Below are positions 7,430-16,308 of a stretch of 64,000 nt of DNA, one piece after another; within the stretch, counting starts at the first letter, position 1, and every line of letters starts with the position of its first letter. The notes under the pieces are model-generated. The model saw nothing but the letters and a program-made list of their open reading frames with translations, had not been told where the DNA came from and did no database searches. A program made the position numbers and the translations under genes. This DNA comes from DASRDS01 sp035570055 (lineage in GTDB: Bacteria; Gemmatimonadota; Gemmatimonadetes; Gemmatimonadales; Gemmatimonadaceae). The stretch is taken from contig DATMLM010000104.1 in NCBI GenBank assembly GCA_035570055.1, forward strand, positions 15,855-79,854, given 5' to 3'.

Positions 7430-8860
7430 ATGAGGCTCTCCGCCTCCCAGATCCAGACCTTCACCGAGTGCCAGCGCAAGTGGGCGTGGCGAGTGCTCGA
7501 TGGCGTCGAGGAGCCGCCCAACAAGGCAGCGGAGCTCGGCGGCCAAGTGCACGCCGAACTCGAGAAGTACCTGCGCGGAGAGTCGATCGACTTCACGACC
7601 GAGCTTGGCTACATCGCGGCGTCCGGCTTGCAGCACCTGCCCGCACCCGGCACACCGGGGCTTCTCATCGAACAAGAGTTTCATTTCGAGGGCCCTTCGG
7701 GGCACACCTACCTCGGTTACAAAGATCTCGAAGAACCCGGCATCGTCACCGATCACAAGACCACGAGCGATCTGCGCTGGCAGAAGACCGAGGACGAGCT
7801 GCGCCTGGACATCCAGGCGACGCTCTACGCGGTCGACTACTTTCGCAAACACCCGGAGGAGCCGCATGTCGGGCTGCGATGGGTCTACTACCAGACCAAG
7901 AACACGAGAAAGAGCGCGGTCACGCACATTCGCGTGAGCCAAGCCGAAGTCTGGCAACGTTTCCTCGCGATCGAACAGATCGCCGAGCAGATGGATGCCG
8001 CGACGCAACCGAAGGAAAACGGAGAGCCTGTCCGAGCTCTCGATCTGCCGCCGAACATCAACCATTGCAGCGCCTACGGTGGGTGCCCTCATCAGGGGCG
8101 CTGCAATCTCAGTCCTTTCGACAAAATGAGGTCCCACGTGGAACAGAACAAGCTCACGGCCCTGCTCAAGAACAAGACCAACGGCGCTGCTCAGCCGGCG
8201 CCCGGCGCTGCCCCCGCAGCGGCTCCCGCACCCGCCGCCGTGCCGCTGGCCTTCCAGCCCGGCGGCGCGCATCACGGGACCGCTGCGGCGAGCGCGCCTC
8301 CGAGCGGCGGCAACAAGCTCCTGGCCAAGATGCGTGCAGCCGGGGCTCCTGCGGCAGCGGCCGTCGCCGTCGTGCCGGCGGCCATCAATCCGCCCGAGTT
8401 CCAGCCGCCCCCCGCTGCCGCGCCCACGCCAGCCCCTGCTGCGGCTTTGCCGGCCACCGTCGCCGAGGCAGGCCAGGAGCTCGCGGCGTCGCTAACGGCC
8501 GGAGAGGCCCCCGAGGCCAAGCGCGGTCGCGGACGCCCGTCCAAGGCGTCCCTGCCCTCGACGGGGCTCGCTCCGAAGATCAAGACGCTCTACATCAACT
8601 GCGGCCCCGTCGGCGTCGAGATCGTGGACGCCTCGCAGATCATCGTGCTGGCCAAGCAGCGCGTCACGGCCGAGCGCGGCCTGGCCGACTACCGCTTTGC
8701 CGACTTCGGTCACGGCCCCGGCATGCTTGCCGTCGCGGCGGTCGCGGCGCTCGACGCGCTGCCCGGTGTGCTGCCGGCGGTGCGCCTCGACACGACGACG
8801 CCCGAGGGCGCTGTCATCGCCACGGAGTTGACGGCCCGCGCCGAACTGGTGGTGAGGTGA
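7430..8860 (+). CDS. Cas4/RecB-like PD-(D/E)XK nuclease with long Ala/Pro linker
   Basis: A 476-residue protein. Residues 1-230 are a RecB/Cas4-type nuclease: SQIQTFTECQRKW at the start, His in GGQVHAELEKYL, the catalytic D...DHKT in IVTDHKTTSD, and QATLYAVDY. One early Cys (TECQ) and CSAYGGCPHQGRC near residue 215 match the four-cysteine iron-sulfur pattern of Cas4/AddB nucleases. Residues about 245-355 are alanine/proline-rich. A KRGRGRPSK AT-hook-like basic motif follows, then a C-terminal domain I do not recognise. No cas1/cas2 or CRISPR array is nearby, so a role in phage recombination or end processing is more likely than CRISPR adaptation. Confidence 0.8.
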   Translation: MRLSASQIQTFTECQRKWAWRVLDGVEEPPNKAAELGGQVHAELEKYLRGESIDFTTELGYIAASGLQHLPAPGTPGLLIEQEFHFEGPSGHTYLGYKDLEEPGIVTDHKTTSDLRWQKTEDELRLDIQATLYAVDYFRKHPEEPHVGLRWVYYQTKNTRKSAVTHIRVSQAEVWQRFLAIEQIAEQMDAATQPKENGEPVRALDLPPNINHCSAYGGCPHQGRCNLSPFDKMRSHVEQNKLTALLKNKTNGAAQPAPGAAPAAAPAPAAVPLAFQPGGAHHGTAAASAPPSGGNKLLAKMRAAGAPAAAAVAVVPAAINPPEFQPPPAAAPTPAPAAALPATVAEAGQELAASLTAGEAPEAKRGRGRPSKASLPSTGLAPKIKTLYINCGPVGVEIVDASQIIVLAKQRVTAERGLADYRFADFGHGPGMLAVAAVAALDALPGVLPAVRLDTTTPEGAVIATELTARAELVVR

Positions 8861-9114
8861 ACGAGTGCACGTGCGAGGGACCGGGCCAGTGCCAGGTCCA
8901 CGACGTCACGCCCGAGAACACACCCGGTGACGTGCCGGAAGTTCTGCACGACGACAGCCGCCTGTGGGACGCGGTCTACGCGGCGGCGTGGGTGTCGGAC
9001 TTCCGAGCCGCGAGGGCAAACGGAGAAAGCTTCGGTAGCGCGCTGGAGAAGGACCATGCCAAGGCGGCGCGCAGGATCGCGGACGCAGCGGTGGCGCAGC
9101 TCAGGCGACGATGA
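8857..9114 (+). CDS. Hypothetical small protein with N-terminal Cys/His cluster
   Basis: 85 residues from GTG 8857, overlapping the nuclease stop as GTGA and the helicase start as ATGA. The N-terminus NECTCEGPGQCQVH could bind metal; the rest is helical. It is probably made with the helicase. Confidence 0.55.
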   Translation: MNECTCEGPGQCQVHDVTPENTPGDVPEVLHDDSRLWDAVYAAAWVSDFRAARANGESFGSALEKDHAKAARRIADAAVAQLRRR

Positions 9115-10841
9115 ACGCTTCTCCGTTTCGCAGCCTGGTCGTCGAGGACACTCGCGAGGTCGAGCGCATCGCGCGGCTGCCCAGGCGCGTGTGGCCCGAG
9201 CCGGACGCTGCGCGTCTGGCAGAGATGCTCACGCTGGAGTTCAAGACGCCCGGCGGGACCATGGCGCTGCGTCCGGTGCAAGCCATCGCACTGTACGAAG
9301 CGATGGAGGCTGGGGGCCTGTTCGGACCCATCCGCGTGGGCGGTGGCAAGACGCTCGTGACGCTGCTGCTGCCTCTGGTGCTCGAGGCCAAGCGGCCGAT
9401 CTTGCTCTTGCCCGCGGCTCTCGTTCAGAAGACCTGGCACGACTACAAGCTCCTGCGCGAGCACTGGCGGTTGCCGACCAACATCCAGATCGAGTCCTAC
9501 GAGATGCTCTCGCTCGTGCAGAGCGCTCGCAAGCTCGACTACGTCAAGCCCGATCTGATCGTGGCCGACGAGGTGCACTACCTCAAGAACCATCGCGCGG
9601 GACGCACACGTCGCGTCGTGCGGTACATGGCGGCGAATCCCGAGACGCGCTTCGTTGGAGTCTCGGGCACGGTGATGAAGGGCTCGATTCGAGACTTCGC
9701 TCACATCCTGCGCTGGTGCCTCAAGTCGGGCTCGCCGATCCCGGTCAGCGATGACGAGGTCTCAGCCTGGGCCGATGCGCTCGACGAGAAGGTCAACCCG
9801 CTTGGCCGGCGGCAGGCGGGAGCGCTGCTGTCGATCGGAACGGCTGAAGGCGAAGACGAGCTCGTGCGCGTGCGACGCATCTTCCAGTCGCGCCTGCTCG
9901 AGACGCGCGGTGTCGTGGCTTCGGCCAAGAACGACGGCGTCACCTGCAGCCTGCGCGTCTCGGCGCTCGAGTACGAGCCCGCGGACGTGACCGTGGAGCA
10001 CATCCGCCAGATGCGCGAGGGCACCAAGGATTGTCACGGCAAGTACGTCGTGCGGCCGTGGACGACGCCCGATGGCTGGACGTTTGCGACGCCGCTCGAG
10101 TTCCGGATGTACCTGCGGCAGCTCGCTCTGGGTTTCCATTCGGTCTGGGATCCGCGTCCGCCCATCGAATGGAGCACCGCCCGGCGCGAGTGGGCGACCT
10201 TCGTGCGCGACACGCTCGCCGAGTCCGAAGTGCTCGACACCGAGCTGCAGGTGGCCAACGCCGTGGATGCGGGGCGGCTGCACACGCCGACGCTCGATGC
10301 GTGGCGCGCGGTGCGCGACTCGTACAAGGTGCAGCCCAAGGACGTCTGGCACGACGACACGGCCCTGCAGGCGTGCGCGGCGTGGATGGAGCGGCAGAAG
10401 GGGATCGTCTGGTGCGAGCACGTCTTCTTCGCTCGCCGCTTGGCGCGCGAGACGGGAGCGGCGTACTACGGCGCGCAGGGCTTGAGCGACAGCGGCGAGA
10501 GCATCACGCTCGTCAAGCCAGGCAAGGCGATCATCGCCAGCGTGAAGGCCAACAGTGCAGGCCGTAACCTGCAGATGTTCTCGACCAATCTCGTGAGCTC
10601 CTTCCCGCCCGATGCGCTCACGGCCGAGCAGATGATCGGCCGCACGCACCGCGACGGCCAGGAGGCTGACGAGGTCGCGGTCGACTTCCTGCTCGGATGC
10701 CGTGAGCACTACGACGCCTTCAACCGGGCGCTTGACGGCGCGCGCGCCGCAGCCGACACGCTGGGCCACGATCAGAAACTTCTCTTAGCGGACCTTTGCT
10801 TACCCGACATCGACAACCGAAGAGGGCCCCTCTGGGGCTAG
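9111..10841 (+). CDS. Superfamily 2 DNA helicase (SNF2/DEAD-like)
   Basis: A 576-residue ATPase. Motifs in order: RPVQAIALYEAM before motif I, Walker A IRVGGGKT (about residue 82), motif II DEVH in IVADEVHYLKN (about 157), motif III GVSGTVMKG, and motif VI QMIGRTHRDGQ near the C-terminus. SF2 helicases of this kind remodel forks and recombination intermediates and occur in phage replication modules. It sits between a Cas4-like nuclease and a candidate ssDNA-binding protein, suggesting a recombination-dependent replication set. Confidence 0.85.
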   Translation: MNASPFRSLVVEDTREVERIARLPRRVWPEPDAARLAEMLTLEFKTPGGTMALRPVQAIALYEAMEAGGLFGPIRVGGGKTLVTLLLPLVLEAKRPILLLPAALVQKTWHDYKLLREHWRLPTNIQIESYEMLSLVQSARKLDYVKPDLIVADEVHYLKNHRAGRTRRVVRYMAANPETRFVGVSGTVMKGSIRDFAHILRWCLKSGSPIPVSDDEVSAWADALDEKVNPLGRRQAGALLSIGTAEGEDELVRVRRIFQSRLLETRGVVASAKNDGVTCSLRVSALEYEPADVTVEHIRQMREGTKDCHGKYVVRPWTTPDGWTFATPLEFRMYLRQLALGFHSVWDPRPPIEWSTARREWATFVRDTLAESEVLDTELQVANAVDAGRLHTPTLDAWRAVRDSYKVQPKDVWHDDTALQACAAWMERQKGIVWCEHVFFARRLARETGAAYYGAQGLSDSGESITLVKPGKAIIASVKANSAGRNLQMFSTNLVSSFPPDALTAEQMIGRTHRDGQEADEVAVDFLLGCREHYDAFNRALDGARAAADTLGHDQKLLLADLCLPDIDNRRGPLWG

Positions 10842-10858
10842 GAAGAAAGAACAAGAAC

Positions 10859-11395
10859 ATGACCACCGGCAATTTGTTTGCGGGACTGCGCGACGCCAAG
10901 ACCTTCGACAGGGGCATCTGGCTCAAGGAAGGCAAGTACGAGGTGCGCGTCAAGCGCGCGATCTTCAAGAAGACGCGCGCCAAGGGTGACGCGTTCATCA
11001 TGGAGTTCACGGTCGAGAAGTCCGACTACGAGTCGGCCAAGGCAGCGGCCATCAAGTCGTTCAACGGACAGCCCTTCGACATGAAGGAACTTGAGAAGCT
11101 CCTGCCCAACCAGCAGGGCACCACGGCGTCGTGGTACCAGTCGCTCAAGGACATCGACATCGGCTTCGGTGCGCTCAAGAGCTTCGCCGCTGGCATTCTC
11201 AGCCAGAAGCCGGAGGATCCGGAGTTCATCGAGGCCGTCGAGGGCTTCATGAACTCCGTGGTCAACGAGGGGGCCATCAACGGTTTCCTCATCCCCGTCG
11301 AGGTCGTGACCGTCAAGACGAAGGCGGACACCGACTTCAGCTTGCACAAGTGGGGCGCGATCATCGATCAGGGGCCGGCGGCGCAGGCGCAGTAG
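10859..11395 (+). CDS. Phage replication/recombination accessory protein (possible ssDNA-binding protein)
   Basis: 178 residues from ATG 10859. The strand-rich pattern GKYEVRVKRAIFKK followed by FIMEFTVEKSDY resembles small OB-fold-like phage proteins that accompany helicases and family A polymerases. That placement is by pattern and position, not by a diagnostic motif. A purine-rich AGGAAG lies upstream. Confidence 0.5.
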   Translation: MTTGNLFAGLRDAKTFDRGIWLKEGKYEVRVKRAIFKKTRAKGDAFIMEFTVEKSDYESAKAAAIKSFNGQPFDMKELEKLLPNQQGTTASWYQSLKDIDIGFGALKSFAAGILSQKPEDPEFIEAVEGFMNSVVNEGAINGFLIPVEVVTVKTKADTDFSLHKWGAIIDQGPAAQAQ

Positions 11396-11401
11396 TGCGC
11401 G

Positions 11402-11587
11402 GTGGGTGTGTCGCAGCAGATGCACCCGGAGCTGTGGAGGGCGCTTCGCCGCGTCGGTAGAGGCGAAGCGCCCGGCAGCCCGGAGCTACGAGATGCGCTT
11501 TTCAAGCGCAAGTTGGCGGAGTGGATTCCGGGCGAGAGCGGCTGTCGATTGACGACACGTGGCGAAGCCGCCTTGAGGGAGCGATGA
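11402..11587 (+). CDS. Hypothetical small protein
   Basis: 59 to 61 residues (GTG 11402 or GTG 11408). Mostly helical, ending TTRGEAALRER, which looks like part of a small winged-helix protein. Its stop overlaps the ATG of the HNH gene as ATGA. Confidence 0.45.
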   Translation: MGVSQQMHPELWRALRRVGRGEAPGSPELRDALFKRKLAEWIPGESGCRLTTRGEAALRER

Positions 11588-12081
11588 AAGTCGGCGAACC
11601 AACCAAGCTAGGCACTCCGAGAAAGCCGCGGGGCGCACTAAGCAACCTGCCTCGCGAAGAACGGTTGCGAGCGAAACGGGCGGCGGACAAGTCCTATTAT
11701 CTGAAGCGGGCTGAAGAAAATCCGGAAGCGCATCGCCTCAGAAAAGAGAAAATAGCGAAGAGAAAACGAGACAACTACGCCAAGAACAAGGCAGAGAACT
11801 CCGACGCCTACCGCAAGTGGTTGAACGAGCGAGCCGCGCAACTTCGGGATGCGTTGTATGGGCTCGTCCCAGGCCAATGGGATCGGATGTTGATAGAGCA
11901 ATCCGGTTGCTGTGGCATCTGCAATGAGCCGATGCTTCGCCCCCATGTTGACCACGACCACGTAACCGGCAAAGTCAGAGAGCTGCTGTGCAGCAGTTGC
12001 AACAGAGGGCTGGGCGGCTTCAAAGACAGACGCAGCATTTTGTTTAGGGCCATCTCATACCTTGCGAGGCATGGTCGATGA
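11584..12081 (+). CDS. HNH endonuclease, endonuclease VII-type
   Basis: A 165-residue nuclease. The first 100 residues are lysine/arginine-rich and probably bind DNA. The C-terminus holds CGICNEP, HVDHDHVTGKVR and LLCSSCNRGLGGFKD, the zinc-binding and catalytic signature of recombination endonuclease VII and related free-standing homing nucleases. The DNA is visibly richer in A/T than its neighbours. Four-base overlaps join it to both flanking genes, just before the polymerase. It may be a homing gene or a junction-cleaving enzyme. Confidence 0.85.
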   Translation: MKVGEPTKLGTPRKPRGALSNLPREERLRAKRAADKSYYLKRAEENPEAHRLRKEKIAKRKRDNYAKNKAENSDAYRKWLNERAAQLRDALYGLVPGQWDRMLIEQSGCCGICNEPMLRPHVDHDHVTGKVRELLCSSCNRGLGGFKDRRSILFRAISYLARHGR

Positions 12082-13187
12082 ACGTTTTGGCATGGGACTC
12101 TGAGACAGCTTTGTTCAGGCCGGGTGTGATGGCTCCGGAAGCGGTTTGTTTCACGTACCAGCGTTTGGGTGAGGAGCCTCAGATCATCCACGCCGACGAT
12201 CCGCAGGCGCTGCCGCTCGTCGTGAGCTGGCTCACCGATGTGCAGCTGCTGCTCGTCGGCCACCATGTCGTCTACGACCTCGCCGTGCTGTGCGCGAAGT
12301 GGCCGGAGATCGTGCCCCTGGTGTTCAAGTCGTACGACGACGACCGGATCACCTGCACCAAGCTGCGGCAGCAGCTGCTCGATATCGCGGCCGGCGAGTT
12401 TCGCGGGTACCTGCACAAGTTTCAGAAGCGCGTGTGCAACGAGCACGAGGAATGCGATCCGGATACGTGCCCGCAGGCTGTCGAGAAGCGCGGCGCGCGG
12501 TGGATGCCGCACGACTACACGCTCGACGCGCTCACGTACCGTGCGACGGGGCGCAGGCTCGACAAGGACACCTGGCGCCTGCGGTACGGCGAGTTTCTCC
12601 ACACTCCTCTATCCGAATGGCCCGAAGGCGCGCGGACGTACCCGCTAGAAGACGCGCGGGCGACGCTCGACGTGTTCCTCAAGCAGGAGGAGCACGTGCA
12701 GTACATCCCCGACCAGTTCCGCCAGGCGCGGGCGGCGTGGGCGCTGCACCTGACGAGCGTGTGGGGGTTGCGCACGCACGCGCCGGGCGTGGACAAACTC
12801 GAGCAGGAGACCCTGGGCGCGCTTGCGGCCATCGAGGGCGACCTCAAGGCGGCGGGCCTGGTGCGCGCGGACGGCTCGCGCGACACCAAGAAGGCCAAGG
12901 CGCTCATGGTGCAGGTGTGCGAGCAGCTCGGCAAGCCGGTGCGCCTGACGGCCAAGGGCGGAGTGTCGCTCGACTCCGACGCGTGCGAAGCCTCCGAGTA
13001 CGACCTGCTCGAAGACTACGCCGAGCTCACGTCGCTCAAGGCGGTGCTGGCCAAGGACATCCCCGTGCTCCGGGCGGGGACGCAGTATCCGGTGCACACG
13101 ACCTTTGGCCTAGCTGCTTCGGGTCGAGCCACGTCGAGTAGACCGAATGTCCAGAACTTCGCGCGGAAGACGGCAGGCGGTACATGA
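12078..13187 (+). CDS. polA: Family A DNA polymerase, N-terminal part (3'-5' exonuclease and start of polymerase domain)
   Basis: 369 residues. Exo I is AWDSE near the N-terminus, Exo II is GHHVVYDLAVL (about residue 62) and Exo III is YPLEDARATLDVF (about 187). The segment then enters the polymerase domain (SLKAVLAKDIPVL) and reaches GRATSSRPNVQNFARK, the conserved SGRxSSxxPNxQN block just before motif A. It stops ten residues later at TGA 13185-13187, which overlaps the ATG of an HNH gene. The catalytic motifs A, B and C are missing here and found at 13783-14613, so the two gene parts must act as one enzyme. Confidence 0.9.
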   Translation: MNVLAWDSETALFRPGVMAPEAVCFTYQRLGEEPQIIHADDPQALPLVVSWLTDVQLLLVGHHVVYDLAVLCAKWPEIVPLVFKSYDDDRITCTKLRQQLLDIAAGEFRGYLHKFQKRVCNEHEECDPDTCPQAVEKRGARWMPHDYTLDALTYRATGRRLDKDTWRLRYGEFLHTPLSEWPEGARTYPLEDARATLDVFLKQEEHVQYIPDQFRQARAAWALHLTSVWGLRTHAPGVDKLEQETLGALAAIEGDLKAAGLVRADGSRDTKKAKALMVQVCEQLGKPVRLTAKGGVSLDSDACEASEYDLLEDYAELTSLKAVLAKDIPVLRAGTQYPVHTTFGLAASGRATSSRPNVQNFARKTAGGT

Positions 13188-13783
13188 CTTCCGACAAGCC
13201 TTGTAAGGTGTATGGCTCCTTCGAACGTTACGACAACGCTCCGCACAAGTGCGTTCCGTGCAATAGAGAGCGCGGGCGCAAGTACTATGCTGCTAACCCC
13301 GCACGCGGGAAGGCCAACGCCAAGAACTACCGAGAAGCCAACAAGGAGAAGATACGAGAGCAGAAGCGGTTGGACGTTGATCGCAGAAGAGCGTGGCAGA
13401 AAGCTTGGCGCGAACGAAACGCGGAACGCGTTCGGTGCAAGGAGCGCGAGTGGTGCGCCGCTAACGTCGAACGCGGCATGTTTCGGCGAGCGAAAGAACG
13501 TGCCAAGAAACTTGGGTTGGACTTCAATCTGGACGTGTCTGACATCGTCATTCCTAAGATTTGTCCGTTGCTCGGCATCGTGCTGGAACGCAAGCCCGGA
13601 GTGCAGGCCGATAGCACGCCTTCGCTAGATCGTATTGACTCGTCGCTTGGATACGTGAAGGGCAACGTCTGGGTCATTTCTTGGCGCGCGAACAACATCA
13701 AGAGCGACGCAAGTCTTGAAGAGTTGGAGATGCTCTTGGCAGGGCTGGAACGGGCCCGTCGTCTCCGATTGGTGGTGGGCTGA
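13184..13783 (+). CDS. HNH-type homing endonuclease interrupting the polymerase gene
   Basis: 199 residues. A basic helical N-terminus with CVPCNRERGRKYY is followed by CPLLGIVL, PSLDRIDSSLGYVKGN and VWVISWRANNIKSDAS, the pattern of phage homing nucleases that act within conserved genes. Codon and base composition are more A/T-rich than the flanking polymerase parts. The frame fills essentially the whole insertion, with ATGA at the left junction and TGATG at the right. All three frames differ, so this is not an intein. Confidence 0.85.
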   Translation: MTSDKPCKVYGSFERYDNAPHKCVPCNRERGRKYYAANPARGKANAKNYREANKEKIREQKRLDVDRRRAWQKAWRERNAERVRCKEREWCAANVERGMFRRAKERAKKLGLDFNLDVSDIVIPKICPLLGIVLERKPGVQADSTPSLDRIDSSLGYVKGNVWVISWRANNIKSDASLEELEMLLAGLERARRLRLVVG

Positions 13784-14613
13784 TGGGCATTCGAGAGTGT
13801 TTCATCCCGAGACCCGGCAAGGTCTTCGCCCAGGCGGACTTCTCCGGCCTCGAGCTCCACACCCTGGCCCAGTGCTGCGTCACGCTCTTCGGGCAGTCGC
13901 ACCTGGCCGAGGTGCTCAACGCCGGCTTCGACGCGCACACGGCGTTCGCGGCAAGCATCCTCGGGATCTCGTACGAGGAGGCTGTCGCGCGAAACGAAGC
14001 CGGAGACGAGGCGGTCGACAACGCGCGGCAGACGGCCAAGGTCGCCAACTTCGGCTTCCCCGGTGGCCTCGGCGCAGAGAAGCTGTGCCTCTTCGCTCGC
14101 AAGACCTACGGCGTGCATCTGACCGAGGAGCGCGCCAGAGAGCTCAAGGCGCAGTGGCTTGAACGTTGGCCCGAGTTGAAGCTGTTCTTTCAGCACGTCG
14201 GCGACTTGGTCGACGAGGATACGGGCGAGGCTACTGTGCACCAAGTCTTCTCCAACAGGATGCGCGGAGGGTGCCACTACACGGCCGCGTGCAACACGTA
14301 CTTTCAGGGTCTGGGTGCAGATGCGGCGAAGCGTGCGACGTACATCGTGTCTCGTGCGTGTTACGCGGAGTCAGCGAACGTGCTCTACGGATCGCGGATC
14401 TGCAACATGATCCACGACGAGTTGATCCTTGAAGTAGACGACGACTTTCGTGCCCACGACAAGGCCATCGAGCTTGGTCGTTTGATGGTTGCGGGAGCGA
14501 ACGAATTTCTTCCGGATGTCCCTGCCCGCGTGAAGCCTCTTCTCGCGCGGTGCTGGTCGAAGAAGTCCAAGCCGGTTTTCAAGGACGGGAGGCTTGTACC
14601 GTGGGCGGCTTGA
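13783..14613 (+). CDS. polA: Family A DNA polymerase, C-terminal catalytic part
   Basis: 276 residues carrying the polymerase active site. MGIRECFIPRPG is the usual lead-in to motif A, ADFSGLELHTLAQ. Motif B is RQTAKVANFGFPGG and motif C is IHDELILEV. Together with 12078-13187 these make one complete T7/Pol I-like replicative polymerase. Its ATG overlaps the stop of the HNH gene. There is no exonuclease domain in this part, so it cannot be an independent full polymerase. Confidence 0.92.
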   Translation: MGIRECFIPRPGKVFAQADFSGLELHTLAQCCVTLFGQSHLAEVLNAGFDAHTAFAASILGISYEEAVARNEAGDEAVDNARQTAKVANFGFPGGLGAEKLCLFARKTYGVHLTEERARELKAQWLERWPELKLFFQHVGDLVDEDTGEATVHQVFSNRMRGGCHYTAACNTYFQGLGADAAKRATYIVSRACYAESANVLYGSRICNMIHDELILEVDDDFRAHDKAIELGRLMVAGANEFLPDVPARVKPLLARCWSKKSKPVFKDGRLVPWAA

Positions 14614-14693
14614 ATAACAGCGGGGAGTCCCTCGTCCAACCCACCGACCGCGAACTGCGCGGCCACGCGCGACCGAGGACGGGAGCAGGAGCG

Positions 14694-15557
14694 ATGACAG
14701 TGGCGAGACCCTTCACAAAATGGGCAGGCGGGAAAACCCAGCTGCTACCCGAACTGCGCCGCCGCGTCCCGTCCTACTTCGGCCACTACTGGGAGCCGTT
14801 CGTCGGCGGCGGCGCGACGCTCTTCGACGTGCTGCAGCAGGGCCGGACGGCCGATAGCGACAGCGCGGGTACGACCGGCGACAACGTCACGATCAACGAC
14901 AGCAACAAGTGGCTCATCGCGACCTACCGCGCCACCCGCGACAACGTGGTGGGCGTCATCGCGTACCTGCGCGAGTACGAGGCCGGCTACCGCAAGGGCG
15001 GCGCCGAGTTCTACTACGAGGTCCGCAGGCGCAACCCGATGCTGCTCGTCGACCAGGCGGCGGCCTTCATCTTCCTCAACAAAACAGGGTTCAACGGCCT
15101 GTTCCGCGTGAACAAGGCCGGCGACTTCAACGTGCCGCACGGCAAGCGCGCGGGAGAGGTCACCATCTGCGACGCCGAGAACCTGCACGCGTGCTCGCGC
15201 CTCTTGCAGGGGGTCCAGATCCAGCACGGCGACTTCGAAGCGCCGCCGGGGGTCAGTGGCTGCGCGAAAGAGGGCGACTTCATCTACTTCGACTGCCCGT
15301 ACTGGCCCGTTAGCGCCTCGTCGGACTTCACGGCCTACACCAAGGAACCCTTCGGGCCCGCTGAGCAAGAGAGGCTTCGTGACTTGGCGTTGCGACTGAA
15401 GGCGCGAGGCTGCCGCGTGCTGCTGTCCAACGCAGACGTGCCGCCCGTGCGGGCGCTGTACGCGAAGGGCTTCACGATCGAGCGAGTCGAGGCCCGTCGC
15501 GCCATCAACTCCGACGCCTCGAAGCGCGGTAACGTCGGTGAGCTACTGATTTGTTGA
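14694..15557 (+). CDS. dam: D12-class adenine-N6 DNA methyltransferase
   Basis: 287 residues from ATG 14694, with a purine-rich GGAGCAGGA just upstream. The FTKWAGGKTQLLPEL motif binds S-adenosylmethionine, followed by EPFVGGGATLF. The catalytic motif reads DCPYWP, a variant of the DPPY of Dam-type enzymes. LNKTGFNGLFRVN is also typical. It probably methylates adenine in the element's own DNA to evade restriction or to mark replication. Its target site cannot be predicted. The substitution of Pro by Cys in the DPPY motif is worth noting. Confidence 0.88.
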   Translation: MTVARPFTKWAGGKTQLLPELRRRVPSYFGHYWEPFVGGGATLFDVLQQGRTADSDSAGTTGDNVTINDSNKWLIATYRATRDNVVGVIAYLREYEAGYRKGGAEFYYEVRRRNPMLLVDQAAAFIFLNKTGFNGLFRVNKAGDFNVPHGKRAGEVTICDAENLHACSRLLQGVQIQHGDFEAPPGVSGCAKEGDFIYFDCPYWPVSASSDFTAYTKEPFGPAEQERLRDLALRLKARGCRVLLSNADVPPVRALYAKGFTIERVEARRAINSDASKRGNVGELLIC

Positions 15558-15599
15558 ATAGGCGCGCACCCGCGCCGTCGAACGTTTCGGAGGTTGAAG

Positions 15600-15845
15600 A
15601 TGGCGAAGAAATCTTTGCAGGCGCTGCGCAGAGAAGCGAATCCGGTGGCCGAGCCCAAGACGATCGAGCTGCCCCTGAAGTACGCTCGGTCGCTGGAGGA
15701 GTGCGCGGGCGCGCTGGCGGGACTACTCGACGAGGCTCCGTCGATCGACGGTTTGCGCCGGGCCAAGAAAGCGCTCAAGCGCAACTGCGACATGCAGAGC
15801 AAGCTGGCGAACGACATCAAAGACCTTCTCGACATCTGGGAGTGA
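15600..15845 (+). CDS. Hypothetical helical protein
   Basis: 81 residues from ATG 15600, with a clear GGAGG at 15589-15593. Helical and charged (RRAKKALKRN), ending KDLLDIWE. No family recognised. First gene of the small-gene region. Confidence 0.65.
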   Translation: MAKKSLQALRREANPVAEPKTIELPLKYARSLEECAGALAGLLDEAPSIDGLRRAKKALKRNCDMQSKLANDIKDLLDIWE

Positions 15846-15847
15846 CC

Positions 15848-16072
15848 ATGGCCTCGAAAGACACCCGCGCCGCCAACGGCGCCGCCGGCAAGACGGACCT
15901 ACTGCTGTTCGACCCCACGACGCTCGTCATCGTCGAGGACGAAGGCAGCGCGCTGACGGCGAAGGAGGCGCACGCCCTCGACGAGGAACTTGACGCTGGC
16001 GGCGTGCTGGCGCCAACGAAGAAGCCCGGTGACCTCGCGTGCGTGTGCTGCGCGAAGGGACGGCCGTCGTGA
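15848..16072 (+). CDS. Hypothetical small protein with C-terminal CVCC
   Basis: 74 residues, acidic in the middle and ending CVCCAKGRPS. Two bases separate it from the previous stop; its own stop overlaps the next GTG. Confidence 0.6.
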   Translation: MASKDTRAANGAAGKTDLLLFDPTTLVIVEDEGSALTAKEAHALDEELDAGGVLAPTKKPGDLACVCCAKGRPS

Positions 16073-16308
16073 GCCTTCACGAGAAGAAGCGCGCCGAGAA
16101 CGTGGCGCTCGACGAGCGGGTGCTTGCCGCGATCAGGACCAAGAGCGGCCTCACGCTCCGCGGCGTCTGCGTCGCCGTCACCCTCTCGAACCCGAGCGGG
16201 AGCATCACCGATCGGCAGGTCGATCGCTCTCTGCAGCGTCTGCGCAAGAAGAAGCTCATCAAGTTCGGCGGCCCCGGGACGACGTTCTCCGGCTGGAGAG
16301 CGACGTGA
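16069..16308 (+). CDS. Small winged-helix-like protein
   Basis: 79 residues from GTG 16069 (GTGA overlap). The helices VLAAIRTKSGLTLRGV and DRQVDRSLQRLRKKKL followed by a short turn fit a winged helix-turn-helix. It could be a transcription regulator. This is a pattern reading without a diagnostic motif. Confidence 0.55.
   Translation: MSLHEKKRAENVALDERVLAAIRTKSGLTLRGVCVAVTLSNPSGSITDRQVDRSLQRLRKKKLIKFGGPGTTFSGWRAT

Noticed and set aside
7430..8860. CRISPR-Cas system because of the Cas4-like gene
   Set aside because: No repeat-spacer array and no cas1, cas2 or effector gene is present in the window.
13180..13790. Group I intron or intein in the polymerase gene
   Set aside because: The HNH frame takes up the whole insert, leaving no obvious ribozyme sequence, and the three frames differ, so an in-frame intein is impossible. 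A compact intron is kept only as a test in the finding.
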